Both the position numbers and the translations under genes were made by a program. The notes under the pieces were generated by a model, which was given only the letters and a program-made list of their open reading frames with translations, was not told where the DNA came from and ran no database searches. Shown here one piece after another: positions 18,720-27,278 of a stretch of DNA of 61,547 nt. Position 1 is the stretch's first letter. Each line of letters starts with the position of its first letter. The DNA is from Betaproteobacteria bacterium. GTDB lineage: Bacteria; Pseudomonadota; Gammaproteobacteria; Burkholderiales; JAEUOS01. Location of the stretch: the NCBI GenBank assembly GCA_028292405.1, contig JAQGMJ010000066.1, positions 1-61,547 of the forward strand, read 5' to 3'.

Positions 18720-19622
18720 TCAGGCGCGCTGCACCAGCGTCAGCACCGCCTCGGCAAACTCGCGCGGCGCCTCCTGCGGCACGTTATGTCCCACCCCCGC
18801 GATCACCCGGCTCTCGCGCGGGCCGGCGAACAGGCCCGCATCCTTCGCCGGCCCGCCCACGTCATGGATGCCGTTCGCCGCGCCCTCCAGCACCACGGTT
18901 GGCACCGCGATCTTCGGCTGCAGCGCCAGGCGCGCCTCCACGCTCGCCAGCGCCGGGTCGCCGGGGGCTAGCCCGAAGCGATGCTTGTACGAATGGATCA
19001 CCACCTCGACAAAATCCGGATTGTCGAAAGCCTGCGCGCTGCGCCCGAAAGTCGCATCGTCAAACGCCCAGGTCGGCGACCACAGCTGCCACAGCAGCCG
19101 GCACACCGCGCGCCTGTCCTTCACCAGCGCATCGTGTCCGCGCTGGTTATGAAAATAATACTGGTACCAAAGCCGTTGCTCGATCTCCGGCCGCGCCGGC
19201 TCCATCGCCCGAGCGATGTTCTGGATCGCATACCCATTCGCCGTCACCAGCCCGGCGCAACGCTCCGGCCACAGCCCCGCCGCCACGCAGGCCGCGCGCC
19301 CGCCCCAGTCGTAACCCGCCAGCACCGCGCGCTGGATATATAGCGCATCCATCAGCCCGATCAAGTCCGCGCCGATCGCCGCCTGCTCCCCCGAGCGCGG
19401 CGTCGCCTCGTGCAAAAACCGTGTCGGCCCATAGCCGCGCAAATACGGCACGATCACCCGGCAGCCTTGCGCAGCGAGAAGCGGTGCGACCTCTGCATAG
19501 GCATGCACGTCGTAGGGAAAGCCGTGCATCAGCAGCACCGGCGTGCCGGCGGCGTCGCCGTATTCAAGATAGGCGATGTCGAGGACATCGGTGCTGGCGT
19601 GGCGGAGCTGGGGAGAGGTCAT
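18720..19622 (-). CDS. Alpha/beta-hydrolase, epoxide hydrolase/haloalkane dehalogenase type
   Basis: A 300-residue cytoplasmic hydrolase with an Asp nucleophile in AGYDWGG (about D105), an oxyanion-hole motif HGFP (33-36) and a catalytic His in GVGHNVPQEAP. The Asp nucleophile places it with epoxide hydrolases and dehalogenases rather than with serine esterases. The cap domain (about 130-215) is Trp/Tyr-rich. The substrate is unknown. Confidence 0.85.
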   Translation of the reverse strand: MTSPQLRHASTDVLDIAYLEYGDAAGTPVLLMHGFPYDVHAYAEVAPLLAAQGCRVIVPYLRGYGPTRFLHEATPRSGEQAAIGADLIGLMDALYIQRAVLAGYDWGGRAACVAAGLWPERCAGLVTANGYAIQNIARAMEPARPEIEQRLWYQYYFHNQRGHDALVKDRRAVCRLLWQLWSPTWAFDDATFGRSAQAFDNPDFVEVVIHSYKHRFGLAPGDPALASVEARLALQPKIAVPTVVLEGAANGIHDVGGPAKDAGLFAGPRESRVIAGVGHNVPQEAPREFAEAVLTLVQRA

Positions 19623-19751
19623 AGGATCAACGGAGTCAACTCATTTCATTGCACTCCGCAGCTTCCTGCAGAGTCTTGTCATCCTGAGCGAAAGGAGGCG
19701 ACCAAAGGAAGCCCCCGCAAGGGGAGGATCTGCTTTTGCAGTAAACCCCGC

Positions 19752-20159
19752 CTACACAATCTTCGGCCCCGCCGGTCCCACCGCCTTGCGATACACCTCT
19801 TCGGCCACCTCCTCCTGCCAGGTGGTCGTGCCCAGCGTCGTCGCCGTATGCACCATATAGCTGTCGCCGCTCGCCCCGTGCCAATGCCGCTCGCCCGCCG
19901 CGATGTGCACCACGTCGCCGGTGCGGATCACCTGCGGCTCGCCGCCGTCCAGGCAGACAAAGCCGCTGCCCGAAGTCACCTGCAAAACCTGCCCGATCTC
20001 ATGCTTGTGCCAGAAGGTGCGTGCGCCCGGCGCGAAATTCACGCTGCCCACGCCCACCTTGTCGGTGGCGGGCATGATCGAGTCGCCGTACACCGTGCCG
20101 CTGAAGGTTGCCGTGCGCTGTTCCGAGGGCACACCGGCCCGGCCGCGAAATACTTTCAT
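19752..20159 (-). CDS. Small cupin-domain protein
   Basis: A 135-residue single cupin without a signal peptide. The first motif is FAPGARTFWHKHEIGQVLQVTSG (metal ligands HKH and E/Q) and the second is GDVVHIAAGERHWHGA. The sequence resembles the (R)-mandelonitrile lyase/carboxymuconolactone-associated cupin group. An AAAGGAGCAG site upstream sets the ATG. It follows the lipoprotein hydrolase by 47 bases on the same strand and is likely co-transcribed. Confidence 0.83.
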   Translation of the reverse strand: MKVFRGRAGVPSEQRTATFSGTVYGDSIMPATDKVGVGSVNFAPGARTFWHKHEIGQVLQVTSGSGFVCLDGGEPQVIRTGDVVHIAAGERHWHGASGDSYMVHTATTLGTTTWQEEVAEEVYRKAVGPAGPKIV

Positions 20160-20206
20160 TTTTACTGCTCCTTTTTGTGTAGTTGAATGCTGATGCCTTG
20201 CTATGT

Positions 20207-21376
20207 TTACTTTACGTTGCCGACAATCCACCTGTCCAGCAGCGCCGCGATCTCCAGGTTGTTCTTCTCCAGCATCATCATGTGGCCGTTGCCGTGGATG
20301 CCCTTCTGGTCGAGGTAAAGCAATTCGTTTTTCACGCCGGCCTGGGTCAGGTATTTGGAAGTGCAATTGTCGTACACCGCATGATACGAAGCCGGGCTGG
20401 TGACGATCACCGTCGGTATGCCGGCGAGGTTGGGCAGCTGCCGCGCCGGCTCTGCCTGCAGGATGCAGCGGAAAGTATCCGGCGCATCCGGCAACGCCTG
20501 CTGCACCGTGGCGATCTGCGCCGGGTCGGTGACGGCGGGCGCGTAGGTGAGCGGGATGTCGGCCACGCCCCACGCGCGCGCCTTCGCCGTGCTGGTGATG
20601 GTGTTCTGGAACGGCGGGCCGGAGGGTTCCAGCGCGATGATGCCCTTCACCAGCTTCGGCCGCGCATCCGGCAGCAGCCAGCTGAACGGCCCCGCCTGCG
20701 AATGCGTGATGATGATCGCCGGGCCGATGCGGTCGAGCAGCGCCACGCTGGCCTTTTGCACCAGCTGCTGCGTCTCGACGTTGCTGGAGAGCGAAGCCAC
20801 CTGCGTCTGGTAAAACGCCTCGAACACCGGGTCGCCGCGCTTGCCCTTGCCCGGCCCCTCGCCCGGCCACTGCGTATGCAGCTTCGCCTGCGGCCACGTC
20901 CCCTTCTCCGCCACGTTGGTGAACTGGAACTCCTCCACCTCCGCGGAATAGTTGACCTGCTCGCCGTTCACCTTCGGCACATATTGCGAACGCCCGCGCG
21001 CCGGCTGGTCCACCATGTACACCACGTAGCCCTGCTCGATGAAATAATCTGCCCAACCCTTGCGCCCGTCCGGCGTGCCCAGCCAGTTGGTCGCCGTCTG
21101 CGCCGCGCCGTGGAAAAACACCAGCGGCCACGGGTGCGTGGTGCGCTTGGGCACCAGCACCTCGACGAACATCGCGCCCGAGAGTGTGCTCTTGCCCGGC
21201 TCGCCCACCCAGGTGCCGCCCGCGTAGAAATAACCGCGCCGGCCTAGCGCGCTCTGGTCGGTGGTCGGCACCGGCACATCGCGCACCGGCTGTTGCGCGC
21301 AGCCGGCCAGCAGGCCGAGCGCCGCGACCAGGCCGGAGGCCGCGCGGCGGCTGATGCTCTTGGTGAAAAGGTGCAT
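20207..21376 (-). CDS. Lipoprotein alpha/beta-hydrolase (esterase-like)
   Basis: A 389-residue hydrolase with a lipoprotein signal: basic MHLFTKSISRR, hydrophobic core, and lipobox LLAGC (Cys near 26). The fold shows VFFHGAAQTATNW as oxyanion loop, a nucleophile Ser in IITHSQAGPF, and a C-terminal GNGHMMMLEKNN that may hold the catalytic His. It is probably attached to the inner or outer membrane facing the periplasm. TCAGGAGACAGACTC precedes the ATG at 21376 and fixes it over longer in-frame starts. Its operon partner is a small cupin. Confidence 0.85.
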   Translation of the reverse strand: MHLFTKSISRRAASGLVAALGLLAGCAQQPVRDVPVPTTDQSALGRRGYFYAGGTWVGEPGKSTLSGAMFVEVLVPKRTTHPWPLVFFHGAAQTATNWLGTPDGRKGWADYFIEQGYVVYMVDQPARGRSQYVPKVNGEQVNYSAEVEEFQFTNVAEKGTWPQAKLHTQWPGEGPGKGKRGDPVFEAFYQTQVASLSSNVETQQLVQKASVALLDRIGPAIIITHSQAGPFSWLLPDARPKLVKGIIALEPSGPPFQNTITSTAKARAWGVADIPLTYAPAVTDPAQIATVQQALPDAPDTFRCILQAEPARQLPNLAGIPTVIVTSPASYHAVYDNCTSKYLTQAGVKNELLYLDQKGIHGNGHMMMLEKNNLEIAALLDRWIVGNVK

Positions 21377-21598
21377 GAGTCTGTCTCCTGATATTTTTGG
21401 GATTCTGCCTTTTTGGAAACGGCGGCAACGGCGGCGAGTCAAAAAAGAGGGCAAGCAAAACCCCGTCAGGATGAACGTGCGCGCGCAAAGGCGCAAGACC
21501 CGAAGTCCTTATGGTTCACCATAAAGAAGTGTTGTGACTTTCTCGGCATCGGGCGGATGAACCGCAATGCAGGAAAAAGCGGCGCCAGGGGATGGCCG

Positions 21599-24244
21599 CT
21601 ACGGCGCGGCCAGCGTGAAATAAAACGTCGCGCCCAGGCCCGGCTGCGCCTCGGCCCAGATCCGCCCGCCATGCCGGTCGATGATGCGGCGCGCCGTCGC
21701 CAGGCCGATGCCGCTTCCTTCAAACTCGCTGCTGCTGTGCAGGCGGCTGAAGGCGCCGAACAGCCTGTCGACGTATTTCATGTCGAATCCGGCGCCGTTG
21801 TCGCGGACGAAAAATGCCGGCGGGGACCCGGCGCCGTCCTGGCGGCCGATCTCGATCACCGCGCGCTCGCAGCGCGAGGAGTATTTGAAGGCGTTGCCGA
21901 TCAGGTTTTGCAGCACCACGCGCAGCAGCGCGGGGTCGCACTCGGCCGGGCCGAGGTCGTGGATCTTCCATTCGATGCGCCGGCCGCCCGCCTGCGGCAT
22001 CAGTTCCTCGACGATTTCCGCGACAGTCTGCCCCAGGCCGCACGCGATGCGGCGCAGCGGCATGGTGCCGGTGCGCGCCAGCGACAGCAGGTCGTCGATC
22101 AGCGCGCTCATCCGCGCGGCGGCCTTGGCGATGCGCCGTACCAGCGCCTGCGACTCTTCATCGAGCCGGGCCCCGTCTTCCATCAGCATGGCGGCGAAGC
22201 CGGCAACATGGCGCGCGGGCGCGCGCAAATCATGCGACACGGAATAGGAAAACGCCTCCAGCTCGCGGTTCACGTTCTCCAGATCGGCGGTGCGCTCGGC
22301 CACCCGCTGCTCCAGCTCGGCGGCCTGGCGCGCCAGGCGCCCGCGCAATTCCGCCTGGCGCAGCGCGATGGCCAACTGGTCGGCGAAGGAACGGGCGATG
22401 GCCACCTGCTCCGGCGTATAGGCGCCGGGCGTGTTCGAGCCGAGGTTCATCGCGCCCACCAGTTCCCCTTCGGCCAGCATCGGTATGCGCACGTAGGAGC
22501 GCATCCCCTTGTCGTACAGGCGCTGCAGCACGGCCGGGCGGGCAGGCATTGCCTCCATGTCCTCGATCACGCACTCGGCGCCCGAGCGCAGAGTGGCGAT
22601 ATCGGCGCGCCCGTAATCGTCCAGGCTAGGCAACGCGCCTGGGTCGTAGGCGGAATCGGCGGGCCGGCGGATGTCGAGCACCACGGCCCGGTTCGCCGTG
22701 AAGTCGAAGGCCATCACCGTCGCACCCCAGTAGGGCACCTGCTCGCGCAGGCCGGTCAGGCCGATGGCCGCGATCGCTTCGCGCGATTGCGCCTCCAGGA
22801 TGGCGCGGTCCAGTGCATGCAGCGTAACCAGGCGCTGGTGATTTTTTTGCAGGGCCTGTTCCGCATGCGCCCGCTGGGTGATGTCGGTGAGCATCGCCAG
22901 GGCGCCCGTGTACTGCCCGCTGTCGTCGAAAATCGACCTGACCGAAATGATGGTCCAGATCACCGCGCCGTCGCGGCGGCGCAGGCGCATGTCGTAGCGC
23001 GCCGCGTCCTTCTCGCGCCTGAAGGCGGACATCTCCTGCGCGCGGGGGCGGTCCTCTTCGAACACGAAATCGACCGGGTCGGCGCCCAGCATCTCCGCCT
23101 CCGAATAGCCCAGCATGGCGCGCACCTCGGCGTTGACCAGCACGATGCGGCGCTGCGCATCCACCTTGAAGATGCCTTCGTTGGCGGTGTCGAGCAGGCG
23201 CCGGTAGCGCGCCTCGCCCAGCGCCAGGCCGCGGGTCAGCGCCTGCTGGCGCCGCAACTGGCGCATCAGCAGACAGGTCAGCAGGCACAGGGCCGCGATG
23301 AAGATTGCCGTAGCCGCGAGATCGACCAGGCTCTGTGCGCGCCAGCCGGCCAGAACGTCGTCCTGGCCGAATCCCGCCACCACCACCAGGTCGGTGCCTG
23401 TCACCGCCGCATAGCCGAACACCCGCGGCACGCCGTCACTGAGGCTGATCTGGCGGAAATTTCCCCGCGGCGATTGGTCAAGAAGCTCGCGGAACAGGCG
23501 GGTGCGGGCCAGTGAAGCGCCGACCCGGCTTTCCATCCGCGGCCCGCGTGCCAGCAGGGTGCCGTCGCGCAGCAGGATGGCGATCGAGCCGTTCGGCCCG
23601 GTTTCCACCGACGAATAGAATTCCTCCAGCAGGCGCGGGTCCAGCGCGGCGACGATGACCCCGCCGAATTGCCCGTCTGCGGTCGTCAGGCGGCGGCTGA
23701 CCGGAATGTAGGTGGTGCCCAGCGCCCGGCTTTTCACCGGCGCGGAAACATGGCTCAGCCCGGGCGGGTGCGCGCGATGCCACTCGAAGTAAGCATGACT
23801 CGGCACCGTTGCCTCCACCTGCCGCGGCAGCGCGGCGGCCTCATGGGTGATGCGGTCCTGGCTGTCGAGTATTTGCAGGCGCAACACATTCGGGTTCAGG
23901 CGCAGGCGCCCACCGAGCAGCCAGTTCACCTGGGCAGGCGTGGGCGACCCGCCGCTGGGCCAGTGCAGCAGCACCTCTTCGGTTGTCGCCAGGTTGCGGT
24001 CGATCGCCTTGATGCCCTGCTCCGCATGCGCGGCTACCACCTTGGCCAGATTGCGCGTGCCGGTCTCGCCGTCCCGCACCGCATGGCCGTAGCCGCGCCA
24101 GATGCCGTATGCGACGAAGGCGGCCACCAGCACCGCCAGGGTGACGGCGGTGGCCACCACCCAATGGTCCAGCCGCAACTTTTCCCATGCAGCGGCTGCC
24201 GGAAAGGAAGCTTGGCCGTTCTGGGAATAATTCGTGTTGGCCAC
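21599..24244 (-). CDS. Membrane sensor histidine kinase: CACHE-like sensor, PAS, GAF, HisKA, HATPase
   Basis: An 881-residue kinase. A first membrane segment (ATAVTLAVLVAAFVAYG) and a second (LAATAIFIAALCLLTCLL) enclose a periplasmic CACHE-like domain. In the cytoplasm follow a PAS domain (RYRRLLDTANEGIFKVD), a GAF domain (about 500-660), a coiled linker, the phospho-His motif FSYSVSHDLRAPARH and a HATPase with NLIGNAFKYSS and EGSGIGLATARRI. The GTG at 24244 is favoured because GGGGGA lies upstream; an ATG at 24382 in the same frame is possible. No response regulator is adjacent, so the partner is elsewhere. Confidence 0.86.
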   Translation of the reverse strand: MANTNYSQNGQASFPAAAAWEKLRLDHWVVATAVTLAVLVAAFVAYGIWRGYGHAVRDGETGTRNLAKVVAAHAEQGIKAIDRNLATTEEVLLHWPSGGSPTPAQVNWLLGGRLRLNPNVLRLQILDSQDRITHEAAALPRQVEATVPSHAYFEWHRAHPPGLSHVSAPVKSRALGTTYIPVSRRLTTADGQFGGVIVAALDPRLLEEFYSSVETGPNGSIAILLRDGTLLARGPRMESRVGASLARTRLFRELLDQSPRGNFRQISLSDGVPRVFGYAAVTGTDLVVVAGFGQDDVLAGWRAQSLVDLAATAIFIAALCLLTCLLMRQLRRQQALTRGLALGEARYRRLLDTANEGIFKVDAQRRIVLVNAEVRAMLGYSEAEMLGADPVDFVFEEDRPRAQEMSAFRREKDAARYDMRLRRRDGAVIWTIISVRSIFDDSGQYTGALAMLTDITQRAHAEQALQKNHQRLVTLHALDRAILEAQSREAIAAIGLTGLREQVPYWGATVMAFDFTANRAVVLDIRRPADSAYDPGALPSLDDYGRADIATLRSGAECVIEDMEAMPARPAVLQRLYDKGMRSYVRIPMLAEGELVGAMNLGSNTPGAYTPEQVAIARSFADQLAIALRQAELRGRLARQAAELEQRVAERTADLENVNRELEAFSYSVSHDLRAPARHVAGFAAMLMEDGARLDEESQALVRRIAKAAARMSALIDDLLSLARTGTMPLRRIACGLGQTVAEIVEELMPQAGGRRIEWKIHDLGPAECDPALLRVVLQNLIGNAFKYSSRCERAVIEIGRQDGAGSPPAFFVRDNGAGFDMKYVDRLFGAFSRLHSSSEFEGSGIGLATARRIIDRHGGRIWAEAQPGLGATFYFTLAAP

Positions 24245-24451
24245 CCGATTGTCCCCCGGGCGCTGCTCCGGCACATGCTTCCGTGGGCGCGCTCTCCCGG
24301 CAATCTTACGCCCTAGAAATCGCACGCTTTGTGCGACAACACACATTAAGGAAATATTAGATTTCAGCGGGTTTACCCTCATGGGGCGGCGCCATCAAAT
24401 ACGTCCGCCCCTTATCCCATTGCATCGGCCGGTATTTCGGCAGGCGCAAAG

Positions 24452-24919
24452 TTACTGCGCGACGGAAAAGCGCGACGCCAGCGCCTCCACAAAGCCGCGC
24501 TGCCCCGGGTTGATGTGTCGCTTTGCCTCGCCGGCAGCGAACCAGGCTATACGATCGACCTCAGGAAAGCTTTGTATCTTTCCGGACTTCGGGGGCCACT
24601 CCATCTCGAACAAGTTGCTGGTCATCGCGGCCGGGTCGCAGTCGCCTTCAAAGGCCCACGCGGTGATCACCTTGCCGCTGGCCTGTTTCAGTTCGCCCAG
24701 CGCGATGAAGGGGCCGGCGGCGGTGAAGCCGGTCTCTTCCTTGAACTCGCGCTGCGCGGCGGTGAGCGGTGCCTCGCCGTCGTCGTATTCGCCCTTGGGG
24801 ATGGACCAGGCGCCGAGATCCTTCTTTGCCCAGAAGGGGCCGCCGGGATGGGCCAGCAATACCTCCAGCGCGCCGCTATTTTGGCGAACCATGAGCAGGC
24901 CGGCGCTGCGCTTTTTCAT
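24452..24919 (-). CDS. NUDIX hydrolase
   Basis: A 155-residue protein with a perfect NUDIX box, GEYDDG-E-APLTAAQ-RE-F-K-EE-T-G-F (GX5EX7REUXEEXGU). It is predicted to cleave a nucleoside diphosphate linked to another group. The sequence KKRSAGLLMVR fits the short bacterial NUDIX group of unknown substrate. The ATG at 24919 matches the usual start of that group; an in-frame ATG at 24955 adds 12 residues. Confidence 0.86.
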   Translation of the reverse strand: MKKRSAGLLMVRQNSGALEVLLAHPGGPFWAKKDLGAWSIPKGEYDDGEAPLTAAQREFKEETGFTAAGPFIALGELKQASGKVITAWAFEGDCDPAAMTSNLFEMEWPPKSGKIQSFPEVDRIAWFAAGEAKRHINPGQRGFVEALASRFSVAQ

Positions 24920-24955
24920 TGGCGAAAAGCCTGTTTTCGACGCGTTTTTGCGCAC

Positions 24956-25322
24956 ATGAAATCAACCACACTTAGCGCTTCGACTAGCGTATGTTTGGAG
25001 CATGGGCGCAGTGATTTCATCGATGGGCATGTGTGTGCGAACGGCGCGGCTGGCGAGGCCGGCCGGTGTTGTTGCGCCCTGGCGCGGCCTGGAATGCGGG
25101 CGCACGCTTACTACGGACGTGATGCGCGCTTGTAAAAAAACATCGGGTCCCCCAAGGGGACTTCTTTCAGGGCGTTTTCTCAGGTTGGGCAAGCAGGCGA
25201 GCGCAAGTTTTTTTGAAAAAACACCATCATTCACCGTCATTTCGATGACCGCGAACACACTTGTATTGGTGCGACGGACGCGACCTCAATTCCGCCGCGT
25301 GCCTCACCGATTTTTTCAAACC
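24956..25322. other. Non-coding gap with a weak hairpin
   Basis: No gene is supported in this 367-base stretch. A hairpin GTCCCC-caa-GGGGAC lies around 25147-25161 and is followed by a weak pyrimidine-rich stretch. Nothing else stands out. Confidence 0.5.
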
Positions 25323-25829
25323 TCAGCTTGCGCCGATGAACGCCAGCGCCTTTTTCAAATCCGGCCCGCTGATGGTGTCCAGCGGCAGGGCCAGCAGTTG
25401 GGCGAAGCGGTAGGCCATCGCCTGGCGGGTGAGCTCGAACATGTCGCGCTTGGCTTTTTCGTTGTCGAAGGCGCCAGAGAGGTCCGGGTAGGGCCAGTGC
25501 ACCACGATCGGGTCGCCGGGCCAGTGCGGGGCGAGTTTGTGGATGTCGCGGTCCGAGACGGTGATGGCGATGCGCATGTCCGGGATATCGTGGTGCGTCA
25601 TCTCGTTCCAGCTTTTGTTGCGGTAGGCGCCGACTTCGGCTCCGGCGTTACTCAGCACCTCGAGGGCGAAGGGGTCGACGTGGCCGGAGTGCGAGGCGCC
25701 GCCGGAGAAGGCCAGCACGTCTTTCTGCTGCAGCGAGGCCAGGTGGTTGAGCATGCCTTCGGCGATGATGCTGCGCGCGGCATTGTCGGTCGAGAGGATC
25801 AGGATGTTTGTGGTCAATGTCTTCTCCAT
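25323..25829 (-). CDS. Low-molecular-weight phosphatase/ArsC-like protein lacking the catalytic Cys
   Basis: A 168-residue protein with the LMW-PTP/thioredoxin-coupled arsenate reductase fold. The loop that should read C-X5-R-S is LILSTDNAARS, so the nucleophilic Cys is replaced by Ser (TCG codon, 25791-25793 on the complementary strand). The rest is typical, including IIAEGMLNHLA and a C-terminal PDLSGAFDNEKAKRDMF. Without the Cys, phosphatase or arsenate reductase chemistry is not expected, so it may bind a phospho-ligand or be inactive. The start MEKTLTTN is chosen over a longer frame. No ars genes are near. Confidence 0.8.
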   Translation of the reverse strand: MEKTLTTNILILSTDNAARSIIAEGMLNHLASLQQKDVLAFSGGASHSGHVDPFALEVLSNAGAEVGAYRNKSWNEMTHHDIPDMRIAITVSDRDIHKLAPHWPGDPIVVHWPYPDLSGAFDNEKAKRDMFELTRQAMAYRFAQLLALPLDTISGPDLKKALAFIGAS

Positions 25830-26092
25830 TGGTTGTCGGCGCCCGCGCGGATTCGTCGTTCCGTTAGCAAGCGCCCTGCCCGTCCCTGCTGCCTGCACGC
25901 TGGCAGTCTAGCCTTAAAGAGGGATCGCGATTTGCGCCGCGGGTTCAAATTTTTTTGGCATGTCCCGGGCGGCCGCGGGCGTTGCGCCGGGTTGCATCGA
26001 AAATCCGCTATCTTTCGTACAAAAACGGGTGTCATCAAAGCGCATGGTTTTCCACCGCACACTTCGGGCGGTTTTATCGAAAGGTTTTTGTC

Positions 26093-26695
26093 ATGATCCA
26101 GCATTCCGGCCTGCGCACGATTGCGTTCGCTGCCCTGATTGCCTGCGCTCTTCCCGCGCAGGCGCAGCGCAAGCCCCTGCCCCTGGCGCAGGCGAGCACT
26201 CTTGGCCGTGTCATGTTCGAGGCCGGCGATACGTCCAAGGGCGGCAACGGCCAGCCGGTGGACGGCATCGAAGGTTCGAGCACCGAGATGCTCAAGGTGC
26301 ACGTGCACGCCCACCTCTCGCTGTTCTACAAGGGCGAGCAGATTGCGGTGCCGCCGGGCATCGGCATCGTCAAGCCGTTTCGCGAGACCCAGGGTTTCGT
26401 CGGCAGCGGCCAGGGCTTCTACTGGCTGCACACGCATGACGCCAGCGGCATCATCCACGTCGAATCGCCGGACGACCGGCGCTACAACCTGGGCAACTTT
26501 TTCAACATCTGGGGCCAGCCGCTGGCGGCCGACAATGTGGCGGGGCTGAAGGGCAAGGTACACGTCTACGTCGACGGGCAGGAGTACAAGGGTAAGGTGC
26601 GCGAGGTGCCGCTGACGGCGCATGCGCAGATCACCCTGGTGGTGGGCGAGCCGGCGGTGACCCCGCCGCTGTACACCTTTCCCGATGGCCTCTAA
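26093..26695 (+). CDS. Exported protein with HVHAHL and WLHTHD motifs
   Basis: A 200-residue protein with a signal peptide (cleaved after PAQAQ). Two His-rich motifs, KVHVHAHLSLFYKGE (about 67-81) and FYWLHTHDASGIIHVESP (about 108-125), are separated by VPPGIGI. This combination occurs in a recurrent but functionally uncharacterised group of exported bacterial proteins and suggests a metal-binding beta-fold. A GAAAGG site is upstream of the ATG. It lies alone, upstream of a small lipoprotein. Confidence 0.75.
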   Translation: MIQHSGLRTIAFAALIACALPAQAQRKPLPLAQASTLGRVMFEAGDTSKGGNGQPVDGIEGSSTEMLKVHVHAHLSLFYKGEQIAVPPGIGIVKPFRETQGFVGSGQGFYWLHTHDASGIIHVESPDDRRYNLGNFFNIWGQPLAADNVAGLKGKVHVYVDGQEYKGKVREVPLTAHAQITLVVGEPAVTPPLYTFPDGL

Positions 26696-26815
26696 CCTAT
26701 GACGACGGCATGAGGGCGCGGGTGCGTTTACACTGTGCTTCATAAGGCCGAACCTGAGCGCAAGCCCAGGCATGACCCGGCACAAATAACCAGTCTTCAG
26801 CGGAGCCCACCGACC

Positions 26816-27082
26816 ATGAAACGCGCCATCCTCGCCCTTTGCCTGCCTGTCGCACTCAGCGGCTGCGCCTATGTGCACGGTTCGCACCATGTCGAACTGG
26901 AAAAGAACCAGAGCGTGCTGGTCGACCACAACGACAAGGTGGCGGCCGACTCCAGCATGCAAAAGGCGGTGGAGATCTGCAATCACTATGGCAAGAAGCC
27001 GGTGCTTTCTTCCACCACCCCGGGTTCCAATGTTCCGGGCCGGCGGCCGGTGATGCAGGCCGATTTCTACCGCTGCGTGTAA
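26816..27082 (+). CDS. Small lipoprotein
   Basis: An 88-residue protein with a lipoprotein signal (MKRAILALCLPVALSGC, lipobox ALSGC with Cys at 17). The mature part is short and polar (HHVELEKNQSVLVDHNDKVA) with two more Cys residues. The family is not recognised. An upstream in-frame ATG at 26735 would bury the signal and is rejected. Confidence 0.75.
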   Translation: MKRAILALCLPVALSGCAYVHGSHHVELEKNQSVLVDHNDKVAADSSMQKAVEICNHYGKKPVLSSTTPGSNVPGRRPVMQADFYRCV

Positions 27083-27278
27083 CCGGCGCAGAAAGCGCGC
27101 TTTAAGGCGCCTGCTGCGGAGACTGCGTTGCAGGGGTGCTGGCGCAAGAGCTTGCGTGTCCGGGCGCTGCGGCATATCCCCGCATAAGTAATCACGGCTT
27201 GCCGCGCGCCGGGCGCGGTGCTTTACTTCCGGTCGATCGCGCGTCAGTCGCGACATGCCAATGACCGGAGACAATGCC

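Noticed and set aside
21413..23515. 700-codon plus-strand frame opposite the sensor kinase
   Set aside because: Antisense to a kinase with complete HisKA/HATPase motifs; composition typical of a shadow.
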